64,000 bases of DNA, from the NCBI RefSeq assembly GCF_000620705.1, contig NZ_KK211166.1, positions 411,962-475,961 of the forward strand, read 5' to 3'. The stretch comes from Nocardioides sp. URHA0020. Its GTDB lineage: Bacteria > Actinomycetota > Actinomycetes > Propionibacteriales > Nocardioidaceae. The notes under the pieces are model-generated. The model was not told where the DNA came from and did not search any database. It saw only the letters and a program-made list of their open reading frames with translations. Positions 41,622-50,802 of the stretch are shown here, piece after piece (within the stretch, counting starts at the first letter, position 1; every line of letters starts with the position of its first letter). The translations under genes were made by a program, and so were the position numbers.

Positions 41622-43222
41622 AGCAGAACCTCACCCGCACGCTCTCGCGCCTGCGGTCGACCTTCATGTCCTTCACCATGGGCCAGCGCCTGGTGGCCGT
41701 CGTCGGCACCGCGGCCCTGCTGCTCGCCGCGTTCATGGTGTTCCGCTGGGTGTCGACGCCCAACTACGCGCCGCTCTACAGCAACCTCGCGTCGAAGGAC
41801 GCCTCGGCGGTCGTCGACGAGCTCGACGCCCAGGGCGTGCCCTACGAGCTCAGCGACGGCGGCAGCACGATCATGGTGCCGCGCGACAGCGTCTACTCCA
41901 CCCGCATCGAGCTCTCCGGCCAGGGTCTGCCCGCCGACAGCGGCGACCAGGGCTACTCGCTCCTCGACGGTCAGGACATCTCGACGTCCGACTTCCAGGA
42001 GCAGACCGACTTCAAGCGCGCCATGGAGGGCGAGCTCGGCAAGACCATCGAGGCGATCGACGGCGTCAACACCGCCGTGGTGCACCTCGCGATCCCCGAG
42101 AAGAAGGTGTTCTCCGACGAGCAGGACCCGACCACCGCGTCCGTGCTGATCGACACCTCCGCCGGCACCGCCGTCGCTCCCGAGAAGGTGCAGGCGATCG
42201 TCAACCTGGTCGCCTCGAGCATCGACGGTCTCGACCCGGGCAACGTCACCGTCGCCGACTCGACCGGCAAGGTCCTCTCCGACCAGACCGGTGCGGGCGG
42301 CGTGGGCGCCGGTCCGCAGGCCCAGGCCGTCACCGACTTCCAGTCCCGCAAGACCCAGCAGATCCAGACGATGCTCGACCGGGTCCTGGGCGCCGGCAAC
42401 TCGACCGTCCAGGTCTCCGCCGACCTCGACTTCGACAAGGCGATCCAGGAGTCGACGACGTACAACACCAAGAAGAAGGCGCCGGCGCTCTCGGAGTCGA
42501 CGAGCAAGGAGACCTACAACGGTGCGGGCGCCGGAGGTGGCAGCACCGGTGTCGTCGGCCCCGACGGGCAGATGGACTCCACGGGCGCCGCCGCCGCTAC
42601 CGGCAACGCCGCGTCGAAGTACTCCAAGGAGTCGGCGACCAAGGACAACGCGGTCGAGACCACCAAGGAGCACCGCGAGGCCGCTCCTGGGAGCGTCAGC
42701 TCCCTGCACGTCGGCGTGGTCGTCGACCCGTCGGCCAACCCCGGTGTCGACCCGGTCGCCATCAAGCAGCTCATCGCGGCGACCGTGGGCATCGACCCCA
42801 AGCGCGGTGACACCGTCGAGGTCTCGACGATGGCGTTCGACCGCTCGGCGGACACCGCCGCGGCCGCCGAGCTGGCCGCGGCCAACAAGGCCAAGGCCGA
42901 CGCCCGTCGGTGGTCGATGATCCGCAACGGCGGCATCGCCGCCGCGATCATCGGGATGATCCTGCTGGCCTGGATCCGGGCCCGCCGCCGCAAGCGCGAC
43001 AAGGACGCTCGCACCGACATCCTCGTCGAGCAGCTGCGCGCCGAGGCCGCAGCGCGGACCGCCGCGACCGCCGCCCTCGAGCCCGCACCGGCCCTCGCCG
43101 CCCTGGAGTCTGCCGAGCAGGCCGCCAACGACGAGCTCCGCCGTGAGATCAACGCCCTGGCCGAGCGCCAGCCCGACGAGATTGCCACGCTGCTCCGCGG
43201 CTGGCTGGTGGAGCGTTCCTGA
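41618..43222 (+). CDS. fliF: Flagellar MS-ring protein FliF
   Basis: 534 residues. The first membrane helix ([18 protein letters not shown]) is followed by the secretin-like ring domains ([60 protein letters not shown]) and the second helix ([16 protein letters not shown]). The C-terminal cytoplasmic tail ([19 protein letters not shown]) is the FliG-binding segment. Complete. Confidence 0.97.
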   Translation: MKQNLTRTLSRLRSTFMSFTMGQRLVAVVGTAALLLAAFMVFRWVSTPNYAPLYSNLASKDASAVVDELDAQGVPYELSDGGSTIMVPRDSVYSTRIELSGQGLPADSGDQGYSLLDGQDISTSDFQEQTDFKRAMEGELGKTIEAIDGVNTAVVHLAIPEKKVFSDEQDPTTASVLIDTSAGTAVAPEKVQAIVNLVASSIDGLDPGNVTVADSTGKVLSDQTGAGGVGAGPQAQAVTDFQSRKTQQIQTMLDRVLGAGNSTVQVSADLDFDKAIQESTTYNTKKKAPALSESTSKETYNGAGAGGGSTGVVGPDGQMDSTGAAAATGNAASKYSKESATKDNAVETTKEHREAAPGSVSSLHVGVVVDPSANPGVDPVAIKQLIAATVGIDPKRGDTVEVSTMAFDRSADTAAAAELAAANKAKADARRWSMIRNGGIAAAIIGMILLAWIRARRRKRDKDARTDILVEQLRAEAAARTAATAALEPAPALAALESAEQAANDELRREINALAERQPDEIATLLRGWLVERS

Positions 43223-44238
43223 TGACGATGAACCTCGCGTCCCTCGGCGTCCGCAAGGCCGCCATCATCCTGATCCAGCTCGGCCGTGAGAAGGCGGGTG
43301 AGGTGCTCAGCCACCTCTCCGAGAACGAGGTCGAGGCGATCTCCGCCGAGATCGCGCAGCTCGACGTCGTCGACGCCGCCGAGAGCGGCGCCGTCCTCAT
43401 GGAGTTCTCCGAGATGGCGACCGCCCACGCGAACATCGCGCACGGTGGACTGGCCTTCGCCCGCACCATGCTCGAGCAGTCGCTCGGCTCGGACCGCGCC
43501 GGCGAGATCATGGACCGCCTGCAGGCGGCCGCGGTGAAGATGCCGTTCCAGTTCCTGCACCGCGCCGACCCCAGCCAGGTCCGCACCTTCATCGCGGACG
43601 AGCACCCGCAGGTGATCGCCCTCGTGTTGGCGCACATGACCCCGGACAAGGCGTCGATGGTGATGGCCGGCCTGCCGCCGCACCTGCAGGCCGAGACCGC
43701 CCACCGCATCGCGGTGATGGACCGCACGACGCCGGAGATCATCCGCGCCGTCGAGGCCAACCTCGAGCGCAAGCTCTCCTCGGTCCTGCAGCCCTCCGAG
43801 CTGTCCCGGGTCGGCGGGGTGGACCCGCTCGTCAACATCATCAACCGGTCCGACCGCATCACCGAGCGTCAGATCGTCGAGGGGCTCGAGTCCCTGGACG
43901 CCGAGCTCGCCGACGAGGTCCGCAGCCGGATGTTCATGTTCGAGGACATCGTCCACCTCGACGACCGGTCGGTGCAGCTGGTGCTGCGCGAGGTCAACGA
44001 GGCCGAGCTGGCCCTGGCGCTCAAGGGCGTCAGCGAGTCGGTGCGCGGCAAGATCACGTCGAACCTGTCCAGCCGAGCGGCCGAGAACCTCATCGAGGAG
44101 GTCGAGCTGCTGGGCGCCGTCCGCCTGACCCAGGTCGAGGAGGCGCAGCAGAGCGTCATCCGCAAGATCCGTCAGCTCGAGGAGCAGGGCCAGATCATGG
44201 TCCACCGCAGCGGAAGCGAGGAGGAGCTCGTTGTCTGA
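43222..44238 (+). CDS. fliG: Flagellar motor switch protein FliG
   Basis: 338 residues. All three domains are seen: RKAAIILIQLGREKAGEVLSHLSENEVEAISAEIAQL (N), FQFLHRADPSQVRTFIADEHPQVIALVLAHM (EHPQ motif, middle) and VHLDDRSVQLVLREVNEAELALALKGVSESVRGKITSNLSSRAAENLIEEVE (charged torque helix). FliG transmits MotA/B force to the rotor. It overlaps fliF at TGATG. Confidence 0.97.
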   Translation: MTMNLASLGVRKAAIILIQLGREKAGEVLSHLSENEVEAISAEIAQLDVVDAAESGAVLMEFSEMATAHANIAHGGLAFARTMLEQSLGSDRAGEIMDRLQAAAVKMPFQFLHRADPSQVRTFIADEHPQVIALVLAHMTPDKASMVMAGLPPHLQAETAHRIAVMDRTTPEIIRAVEANLERKLSSVLQPSELSRVGGVDPLVNIINRSDRITERQIVEGLESLDAELADEVRSRMFMFEDIVHLDDRSVQLVLREVNEAELALALKGVSESVRGKITSNLSSRAAENLIEEVELLGAVRLTQVEEAQQSVIRKIRQLEEQGQIMVHRSGSEEELVV

Positions 44239-44914
44239 GGCACTCGCGCACCCGGACGTCGCCGCTGCCTGGCAGACCGCCGAGCGCCCCGACCTGCGTC
44301 GAGGTGTCTGGACGCGGCTGGGCGGCGAGCGGGTCCTGGGCGACGGCGCCACCGAGGCGGTCCTCGGCCGTCTCGCCGAGCGCACCGTGACCGCCGCGCA
44401 GGCGCAGGGGTACGCCGTCGGCTGGGCCGAGGGCCAGCGCGCCGCCCTGCGGCGCGGAGCCGAGGCCTCGGCCGTCACCGCCGAGCGGGCCGAGCAGGCC
44501 GAGCAGCGGCGTGCCCGCGAGCACGCCGCGGCGATCGCCGGGCTGCGCGCGGCTGCCGCGGCCGTGGCCGACTCCGCCAACGACGTCGCGACCCAGATCG
44601 CCGAGCAGGCCACCGAGCTCGCGTTCGAGGTCGTCCACACGCTGCTCGGCCACGAGCTGGCCGCCGCCTCCGACCCCGGCCCCGGTGTCGTCGGCCGGGT
44701 GCTCGCGGTGCTCCCCAAGGACCCGACCACGAGTGTGCGCCTGCACCCCACGACGATGACCTCGGCCGCGGTCGCGGAGCTCGCCGAGCACGGTGTCGCG
44801 CTGATCCCCGACGTCTCGCTCGACCTGCACGACGCGGTCGTCGAGACCAGCACGACGGCGATCGACCTGCGGCTCGCGCTCGCCGTCGACCGCCTGCGCG
44901 AGGCGCTGACATGA
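44231..44914 (+). CDS. fliH: Flagellar export ATPase regulator FliH
   Basis: 227 residues. The Ala/Arg/Glu-rich helix AVTAERAEQAEQRRAREHAAAIAGLRAAAAAVADSANDVATQIAEQATELAFEVVHTLLGHEL is typical of the FliH stalk. The C-terminal part (SVRLHPTTMT, HDAVVETSTTAIDLRLALAVDRLREAL) binds FliI. It uses a rare TTG start inside the end of fliG, with GAGGAG upstream. Confidence 0.85.
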   Translation: MSEALAHPDVAAAWQTAERPDLRRGVWTRLGGERVLGDGATEAVLGRLAERTVTAAQAQGYAVGWAEGQRAALRRGAEASAVTAERAEQAEQRRAREHAAAIAGLRAAAAAVADSANDVATQIAEQATELAFEVVHTLLGHELAAASDPGPGVVGRVLAVLPKDPTTSVRLHPTTMTSAAVAELAEHGVALIPDVSLDLHDAVVETSTTAIDLRLALAVDRLREALT

Positions 44915-46215
44915 GCACGCTGACGTCCGAGCACCGGACGGCGCTGCGCGCGGCCGCCGTACCGCAGCGCCTGGGACGGGTCGCCGGCCTGCTGGGTCTG
45001 CGGGTCACCGTCGTCGGGGTCTCCGCCGCCCTGGGCGACCTGCTCGAGGTCCGCGGCTCCGCCGGCCCCGTGCCGGTCGAGGTCGTCGCCAGCGAGCACG
45101 GCGTGCTGACCTGCCTCCCACTCGCCGAGACCACCGGTCTGCGCGTCGGCGACCACGTCGAGGCCAGCGGACTCGGCCTGCGCATCGCCGTCGGCGACGA
45201 GCTGCGGGGCCGGGTCCTCGACGGCCTCGGCCGACCCATCGACGACGGACCGTCGCTCGGGCACCTGCCCCAGGTCGTCGTCAACAACGGCACCCCCAAC
45301 GCCCTCCTGCGTCCGCGCATCGACCAGCAGCTGAGCCTCGGCGTACGCGCCATGGACGCACTGACCCCCTGCGGTCGTGGCCAGCGCCTCGGCATCATGG
45401 CCGGCTCGGGCGTCGGCAAGTCGAGCTTGCTGTCCATGATCGCCCGGGGCACCGACGCCGAGATCTCGGTGATCGCCCTGATCGGTGAGCGTGGCCGCGA
45501 GGTCCGCGAGTTCCTCGAGAACGACCTCGGACCCGAGGGTCTGGCCCGCTCGATCGTCATCGTCGCGACCTCCGACGAGCCGCCGGTCGTGCGGCTGCGG
45601 GCGGCCTTCGTGGCCACCCGGATCGCCGAGTGGTTCCGCGACGCGGGCCGGCACGTCGTGCTGATGATGGACAGCCTCACGCGGGTCGCCCTCGCGCAGC
45701 GAGAGATCGGCCTGTCGGCCGGCGAGCCGCCTGCCACCCGGGGCTTCCCGCCGAGCGTCTTCGCGATGCTCCCCCAGCTCCTCGAGCGGGCGGGCACCTC
45801 GCCCGACGGCAGCATCACCGGGCTCTACACCGTGCTGGTGGAGGGCGACGACATGCAGGACCCGATCGGCGACTCGGCCCGGTCCATCCTCGACGGCCAC
45901 ATCGTCCTGACCCGTGAGCTCGCGACGTCCGGGCACTTCCCGAGCATCGACGTGCTCGAGTCCATCTCCCGGGTCTCCGCGATCGTGTCCCCGACCGGCA
46001 AGCAGGACGCGCAGCGACTGCGCCGGCTGCTGGCCGCGCACCGCAACGTCAAGGAGCTGGTCGAGATCGGCGCCTACGTCCACGGCACCGACCCCGACGC
46101 CGATCTCGCGCTGGCCCTGATGCCGGCGATCGAGTCCTTCCTGCGCCAAGACATGGAGGACGTGACCCCCGCGGCCGAGACCTGGGCCGCCCTGAACCAG
46201 CTGGTGACCACATGA
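44911..46215 (+). CDS. fliI: Flagellum-specific ATPase FliI
   Basis: 434 residues. Walker A GIMAGSGVGKSSLLSMIA, IALIGERGREVREFLENDLG, Walker B HVVLMMDSLTRVALAQREIGLSAGEPPATRGFPPSVFAMLPQLLERAG and VLVEGDDMQDPIGDSARSILDGHIVLTRELA are all intact. It energises type III export as a hexamer. It overlaps fliH and fliJ. Confidence 0.97.
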   Translation: MSTLTSEHRTALRAAAVPQRLGRVAGLLGLRVTVVGVSAALGDLLEVRGSAGPVPVEVVASEHGVLTCLPLAETTGLRVGDHVEASGLGLRIAVGDELRGRVLDGLGRPIDDGPSLGHLPQVVVNNGTPNALLRPRIDQQLSLGVRAMDALTPCGRGQRLGIMAGSGVGKSSLLSMIARGTDAEISVIALIGERGREVREFLENDLGPEGLARSIVIVATSDEPPVVRLRAAFVATRIAEWFRDAGRHVVLMMDSLTRVALAQREIGLSAGEPPATRGFPPSVFAMLPQLLERAGTSPDGSITGLYTVLVEGDDMQDPIGDSARSILDGHIVLTRELATSGHFPSIDVLESISRVSAIVSPTGKQDAQRLRRLLAAHRNVKELVEIGAYVHGTDPDADLALALMPAIESFLRQDMEDVTPAAETWAALNQLVTT

Positions 46216-46664
46216 GACGCAAGCAGGGCAACCTCGGCGGACTGGTCCGCCTGCGCAGCGTGCGCGAGCGGGACAGCCGCATCGGGCTCGCCGCCGCCCT
46301 CCAGGAGGAGCGCCAGGCGGTGGCCAAGCTCGCCGACCTCGAGCAGCTGCTCGCGACCCTCCCGATGCCGGCCGTCTCCGACCTGGCCGCGTTCCGGGGC
46401 CGCCAGCACACCATCGACATGATCCGCGAGGCGCTGGCCGACACCCGTGCCACCCTCGAGACGGCTCGTCAGCTGACCGCCGCCGCGCGGGAGCGCTGGA
46501 TCTCGGACCAGAACCGGCTGGCCGCCGTCGAGTCGCTCGTCGAGCGCCGGGTGGCCGCCGCCCGCGCCGAGCGCCAGCGCCGGGAGACCCGCGACCTCGA
46601 CGAGGTCGCGCAGGACCTGTGGCGCCGCGGCTCCCTCGTCGCGGTCGCGGGCGGGGGTGCCTGA
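46212..46664 (+). CDS. fliJ: Flagellar export protein FliJ
   Basis: 150 residues, a continuous coiled coil (LVRLRSVRERDSRIGLAAALQEERQAVAKLADLEQLL; VESLVERRVAAARAERQRRETRDLDEVAQDLW). FliJ is the central stalk of the FliI ring. Assignment rests on its position after fliI, length and helical pattern. Confidence 0.85.
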   Translation: MRRKQGNLGGLVRLRSVRERDSRIGLAAALQEERQAVAKLADLEQLLATLPMPAVSDLAAFRGRQHTIDMIREALADTRATLETARQLTAAARERWISDQNRLAAVESLVERRVAAARAERQRRETRDLDEVAQDLWRRGSLVAVAGGGA

Positions 46665-47608
46665 TGAGCGTCGCCGAGGTCACCAGCCGGATCACCCAGA
46701 TCCAGTCGCAGCTCGCGCTGCTGCGCCCACCGACCACCAGCAAGAGCACCAGCGCCACGGCGTTCTCCACCGCCCTGGACGACGCGACCACCGCAGCGCC
46801 GACCGAGACCCCCGCCACCGGCACCGCTCAGGGCGACGCCGTGGTCAAGGGCGCCCGGAAGTACCTGGGCGTCCCGTACGTGTGGGGTGGCACCGACCCG
46901 GCCAAGGGTCTGGACTGCTCGGGGCTCGTGCAGAAGGTCTACTCCGAGCTGGGCTACGACCTGCCCCGCGTCTCCTACCAGCAGGCGAAGGCGGGTCGTC
47001 CCGTCGCAAGCCTGGCCGAGGCCCAGCCCGGCGACATCCTCGCCTTCGGCTCCCCGGTCCACCACGTCGCCATCTACATCGGCGACAACCAGATGATCGA
47101 GGCACCGCGCCCCGGCAAGGACGTGCAGGTCTCCTCGGTCTACGAGACGCCGACCGCGATCCGCCGGATCGTGCCGGATGCCGGCTCGACGTCGGCGGTG
47201 GGCTCGGTCGACAGCGCACGAGCGGCCGCCGGCACGCCGTACGCCTCCCTCTTCGACAGCGCCGCCTCGAAGTACGGCGTCAGCGCCGACCTGCTCGCGG
47301 CCGTCGCCAAGCAGGAGTCGGGCTACAACCCGCACGCCACGAGCCCTGCCGGCGCTCAGGGCCTGATGCAGCTGATGCCGTCCACGGCCAAGAGCCTGGG
47401 CGTCTCGGACACCTTCGACCCGGCCCAGTCCGTCGACGGTGCCGCCCGGCTGCTCAGCAGCCTGCTCGACCGCTTCGGCAGCACCAAGCTCGCACTCGCG
47501 GCGTACAACGCCGGCCCGGGTGCGGTGCTCCGGTACCACGGCGTCCCGCCGTACGCCGAGACCCAGAACTACGTCCGCTCCATCATGTCGACGCTGGAGG
47601 CAGCATGA
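46664..47608 (+). CDS. NlpC/P60 endopeptidase fused to SLT lytic transglycosylase, flagellar
   Basis: 314 residues. After a linker, the NlpC/P60 domain has YLGVPYVWGGTDPAKGLDCSGLVQKVY (catalytic Cys) and HHVAIYIGDNQMIEAP (His). A second domain is a lysozyme-like SLT: LLAAVAKQESGYNPHATSPAGAQGLMQLMPSTAKSLGV (catalytic Glu in KQES), LALAAYNAGPGAVLRY. No signal peptide, so it is probably exported by the flagellar system and cuts peptidoglycan for the rod, as FlgJ does elsewhere. Genes fliJ and fliK overlap it on either side. Confidence 0.92.
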   Translation: MSVAEVTSRITQIQSQLALLRPPTTSKSTSATAFSTALDDATTAAPTETPATGTAQGDAVVKGARKYLGVPYVWGGTDPAKGLDCSGLVQKVYSELGYDLPRVSYQQAKAGRPVASLAEAQPGDILAFGSPVHHVAIYIGDNQMIEAPRPGKDVQVSSVYETPTAIRRIVPDAGSTSAVGSVDSARAAAGTPYASLFDSAASKYGVSADLLAAVAKQESGYNPHATSPAGAQGLMQLMPSTAKSLGVSDTFDPAQSVDGAARLLSSLLDRFGSTKLALAAYNAGPGAVLRYHGVPPYAETQNYVRSIMSTLEAA

Positions 47609-48921
47609 ACCCCACCACGCTCCTGAGCGGCCTCGGCGCCGCGATCACCGCAGATCCGTCCCTCGGTGGTGCGAACAGCTCCGGCCGGGGCGCGACCCCG
47701 GGCAGCGGTGACATGTTCCTCGCCCTCGTGACCGGCCTCCTGCAGGGCTCCGGCCAGGTCGCCCCCGGCAGCACCCCCGCGGACCCGGCGGCCACCGAGG
47801 AGACCGCCGACCCCGCTGCCGACCCCGCTGCCGGCCCGGCTGCCGGACCGGCAGCCACGGCCGTCTCGCTCACGACCCCGGACCCGGCATCGGTGCCGGC
47901 GGCGTCGGACGATGCCGCATCGGTCACCGAGCCCACCGAGGCCACCCCCGACGTGTCCCAGCTGCCGATCGCTCTCGTGCTGCCGCAGCTCGTGGTCCAG
48001 GCGACCGCGGCCGGACCGGGCGCCGGCGAGGGTACGACGTCGAGCACGACCGTCGACGCCACCGCGACCACCCCCGTCGCCGGCGCGACGGCCGGCACCG
48101 CCGGTGCAGCGACCGACGGCGGCACGGCAGGGTCGGGCGATCCCGACCCGGGCCCCGGCTCCCCGGCACCGGTCCTCACCGTGACCCCGACCGACCCGAC
48201 CGGACCCACCGCAGCCCCCGCCGACGTCGCCGACCCCGCCGCCCCCGCCGACCAGCCCGCCGGCGCACCGTCGGTCCCGCGGACGGACGCGCCCACCTCC
48301 GCCGTACCGACCCCGACGTCCGGAGTGTCCGGAGCGGCCTCGGTGATCGGTGCCGTCGCCCCGACCGCGACCCTGACGTCCCCGGCTCCCACCGCGTCCC
48401 CCGACCTGCACCGGGTCGCGGACCAGGTCTTCCCCGAGGTGGTCCGCGCGACCAGCAACGCCGGCACCAGCCGGGTGACCGTCAAGCTGAACCCCGAGTC
48501 GCTCGGCGAGGTCCGGGTCGTGCTCACCCAGCGCCGTGGCGAGCTCGAGGTCAGCCTCGCCGCCGGGTCCGACGCCCGCCGCGCGCTCACCGACGGGGCG
48601 CCCGAGCTGCGGCGCCTCCTCGAGTCGGTCGGCCGGGCCGACTCGCGGATCCTGATCCGTGACCTCCCGACCGGTCCCCTGGCGCCCGCCGGCGCCACGA
48701 GCGCGCCGGCGACGACGCGCACCGATGTCTCGACCGACCTGGCCGGCGCCTGGTCGGGAGCCGGACGCCCTGGCGGCGAGTCGGCACCGGACCGGGAGCA
48801 GTCCCGGCCCCATCACCCAGGAAGCAGCACCGCCACGGATGGCACTCCCAGCGCGGCGTTCGCGTCGCGACCGACCACGACGACACGTCAGGGCCACACC
48901 GGCCTCGACCTGACCATGTGA
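47605..48921 (+). CDS. fliK: Flagellar hook-length control protein FliK
   Basis: 438 residues. A long Ala/Pro/Thr/Asp-rich, disordered ruler region fills about the first 270 residues. The C-terminal Flg_hook domain follows: SRVTVKLNPESLGEVRVVLTQRRGELEVSLAAGSDARRAL. FliK measures hook length and switches export specificity through FlhB. It starts inside the end of the muramidase gene. Confidence 0.88.
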   Translation: MNPTTLLSGLGAAITADPSLGGANSSGRGATPGSGDMFLALVTGLLQGSGQVAPGSTPADPAATEETADPAADPAAGPAAGPAATAVSLTTPDPASVPAASDDAASVTEPTEATPDVSQLPIALVLPQLVVQATAAGPGAGEGTTSSTTVDATATTPVAGATAGTAGAATDGGTAGSGDPDPGPGSPAPVLTVTPTDPTGPTAAPADVADPAAPADQPAGAPSVPRTDAPTSAVPTPTSGVSGAASVIGAVAPTATLTSPAPTASPDLHRVADQVFPEVVRATSNAGTSRVTVKLNPESLGEVRVVLTQRRGELEVSLAAGSDARRALTDGAPELRRLLESVGRADSRILIRDLPTGPLAPAGATSAPATTRTDVSTDLAGAWSGAGRPGGESAPDREQSRPHHPGSSTATDGTPSAAFASRPTTTTRQGHTGLDLTM

Positions 48922-48930
48922 GGAGCGGCC

Positions 48931-49419
48931 ATGTCCGTCTCAGCAACTGAGGCCGTCACGAACGCGGGGCTCTACCAGCCCGCCACGACGACCACCGCGA
49001 ACAGCGCCGACAAGACCATGTTCCTGAACCTGATGGTGGCGCAGCTGCGCTACCAGGATCCGTCGAACCCGACCGACTCCTCGCAGATGATGGCGCAGAA
49101 CGCCCAGTTCACGGCGCTGGAGAAGATGCAGGACGTCGCCGACCAGACGGCAGCGCTGCTGTCCGCCCAGATCTCGTTCGGCGCGGCCGGGATGGTCGGC
49201 AAGAACGTGACCTACCTGGACCGGGACGGATCCGCGAAGTCCGGACTCGTCGGCTCGGTGACGTACGACGAGAGCGGACCCATGCTCGTGGTCGACGGCG
49301 CCAGCGTCTCGCTCGGCCAGGTCCAGTCCATCTCCGCGACCGCCACCCCGACCGCCACCCCGAGCACGCCGCCGGCCACCCCGGCCACCCCGAGCACGCC
49401 GCCGGCCACCGCCGGCTGA
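48931..49419 (+). CDS. flgD: Hook scaffold protein FlgD
   Basis: 162 residues. KTMFLNLMVAQLRYQDPSNPTDSSQMMAQNAQFTALEKMQDV is the FlgD signature. The C-terminus is short, lacks the usual Fn3/tudor domains, and ends in Thr/Pro repeats encoded by a tandem DNA repeat. FlgD caps the growing hook. ATG with GGAG upstream. Confidence 0.92.
   Translation: MSVSATEAVTNAGLYQPATTTTANSADKTMFLNLMVAQLRYQDPSNPTDSSQMMAQNAQFTALEKMQDVADQTAALLSAQISFGAAGMVGKNVTYLDRDGSAKSGLVGSVTYDESGPMLVVDGASVSLGQVQSISATATPTATPSTPPATPATPSTPPATAG
49355..49410 (+). repeat. 30-base-period tandem repeat at the end of flgD
   Basis: Twenty-six bases starting CCACCCCGAGCACGCCGCCG occur at 49355-49380 and again at 49385-49410. They encode repeated TPSTPPATPA. 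The period is a multiple of three, so copy changes would only lengthen or shorten the tail. Confidence 0.85.
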
Positions 49420-49472
49420 CCCACCCGCACGCCCACCTTCACCCCACCTTCCCGAGCACCAGGAGACCCACC

Positions 49473-50327
49473 ATGCTTCGCTCCCTCTTCGCCGGCATCA
49501 GCGGCCTGCGCGTCAACCAGGCCATGCTCGACGTGACCGGCAACAACATCGCCAACGCCAACACCGTCGGCTTCAAGTCCAGCTCGACGGTCTTCTCCGA
49601 CACCCTGTCGCAGATGCTCACCTCGGCCTCGGCGCCCGACGCCGCCAACGGCCGCGGCGGCAGGAACCCGATCCAGGTCGGACTGGGCGTCCAGCTCGCC
49701 TCGACCAACACCAACTTCAACCAGGGCTCCAACCAGACCACCGGTCGGGTCACGGACATGATGATCCAGGGCGACGGCATGTTCGTCGTCAAGAAGGGTG
49801 CCGACGAGGTCTACACCCGGGCCGGTGCCTTCTCGTTCGACCAGGACGCCAACCTGGCCGCGCCCGGCGGCGGCCTGGTGCAGGGCTACACGACGTTCGA
49901 TGCCACCGGCGCGTACGACCCGACCGTCGCCCCGACCCAGATCACGCTGCCGACCGACGACGGCGCCGGCCACGCGCTGAAGTCCTACGAGATCAGCGCC
50001 GACGGCAAGATCACCGCCACCTTCGACGACGACACCCGCAAGGTCATCGCCCAGGTCGCGATCGCGGACTTCAAGAACCCGATGGGTCTCGAGAAGGTCG
50101 GCGGCACCAGCTTCCGCGCCTCCTCCAACTCCGGCGGCGTGCAGTACGGCGTCGCGGGCGAGGGCAGCCGCGGCGAGATCGTCCCCGGCTCGGTCGAGAT
50201 GTCGAACGTCGACCTCGCGCAGGAGTTCACCAACCTGATCCTCGCCCAGCGCGGCTTCCAGGCCAGCTCCCGCGTCATCACGACCTCCGACCAGGTCCTC
50301 GAGGAGCTCGTCAACATCAAGCGCTGA
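49473..50327 (+). CDS. flgE: Flagellar hook protein FlgE (short FlgE/FlgG-like)
   Basis: 284 residues. LFAGISGLRVNQAMLDVTGNNIANANTVGFKSSSTVFSDTLSQML opens, and [44 protein letters not shown] closes the protein. RVTDMMIQGDGMFVVKKG is shared by FlgE and FlgG. It is short for a hook protein and near FlgG length. No flgF or flgG is seen in the window, so it may serve as hook and perhaps distal rod. ATG with AGGAG upstream. Confidence 0.9.
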   Translation: MLRSLFAGISGLRVNQAMLDVTGNNIANANTVGFKSSSTVFSDTLSQMLTSASAPDAANGRGGRNPIQVGLGVQLASTNTNFNQGSNQTTGRVTDMMIQGDGMFVVKKGADEVYTRAGAFSFDQDANLAAPGGGLVQGYTTFDATGAYDPTVAPTQITLPTDDGAGHALKSYEISADGKITATFDDDTRKVIAQVAIADFKNPMGLEKVGGTSFRASSNSGGVQYGVAGEGSRGEIVPGSVEMSNVDLAQEFTNLILAQRGFQASSRVITTSDQVLEELVNIKR

Positions 50328-50368
50328 CGCCTGCTCGGGCACGGCCCGGCACGACCCAGCCCGACCAG

Positions 50369-50398
50369 CACGCGGGCGCCCCGCCCGGCGCCCGCGTG
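50369..50398 (+). terminator. Terminator hairpin after flgE
   Basis: CACGCGGGCGCC and GGCGCCCGCGTG form a perfect 12-bp stem with the six-base loop CCGCCC, 42 bases after the flgE stop. It ends the flgB operon just before a new sigma-28-like promoter. Confidence 0.82.
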
Positions 50399-50418
50399 TG
50401 TCGGCGGAGCGACACCCC

Positions 50419-50443
50419 TCAGGTCACCGTGTCGCTGGCCGAT
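50419..50443 (+). promoter_or_regulatory. Sigma-28-like promoter of flbD-motA-motB-fliL
   Basis: TCAG (50419-50422), 15 bases, GCCGAT (50438-50443, followed by GG). It lies 57 bases ahead of the flbD ATG and directly after a terminator. Confidence 0.65.
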
Positions 50444-50456
50444 GGACATCTCGAGT

Positions 50457-50470
50457 CGCCACGGACGGCG
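50457..50470 (+). promoter_or_regulatory. Predicted CsrA-binding hairpin in the flbD leader
   Basis: CGCC-ACGGAC-GGCG, the third copy of the ACGGAC hexaloop. A further GGA lies in the Shine-Dalgarno AAGGACGG before the flbD ATG. Confidence 0.5.
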
Positions 50471-50499
50471 CTCTGCGCAAGGCCCAAGGACGGTGCAAC

Positions 50500-50802
50500 A
50501 TGATCACGCTTACGCGACTCTCGGGGACCAAGTTCGCCCTGAACTGCGATCTGATCGAGCGCGTCGACGCCACGCCCGACACTGTGGTCACGCTGGTCGA
50601 CGGCAAGAAGTACGTCGTCGTCGAGTCTCTCGACGAGGTCCTCACGTCGGTCCGCCGCCATCGCGGCGAGGTGCTCGCGATGAGCACCGCGATCGATCTC
50701 GATGTCTGGGCACGCAACCAGACGAGGCCGACCCATCTCGGCACCGTCTTCGAACACCCGACGGCACGGCTCGGGCTGGCCCTCGACGAAACGGACGACT
50801 GA
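50500..50802 (+). CDS. flbD: FlbD-family small flagellar protein (SwrD-like)
   Basis: 100 residues. MITLTRLSGTKFALNCDLIERVDATPDTVVTLVDGKKYVVVESLDEVL is the FlbD/SwrD family, here with a C-terminal extension. In Bacillus SwrD raises flagellar motor power; the name FlbD also belongs to an unrelated Caulobacter regulator, so the symbol is a family label. Stop overlaps motA. Confidence 0.9.
   Translation: MITLTRLSGTKFALNCDLIERVDATPDTVVTLVDGKKYVVVESLDEVLTSVRRHRGEVLAMSTAIDLDVWARNQTRPTHLGTVFEHPTARLGLALDETDD

Noticed and set aside
42514..46824. Very long open frame (over 1400 codons) on the minus strand
   Set aside because: It lies antisense to fliF, fliG, fliH, fliI and fliJ, is Arg/Asp/Gly-rich without any domain, and arises from the codon bias of those genes.
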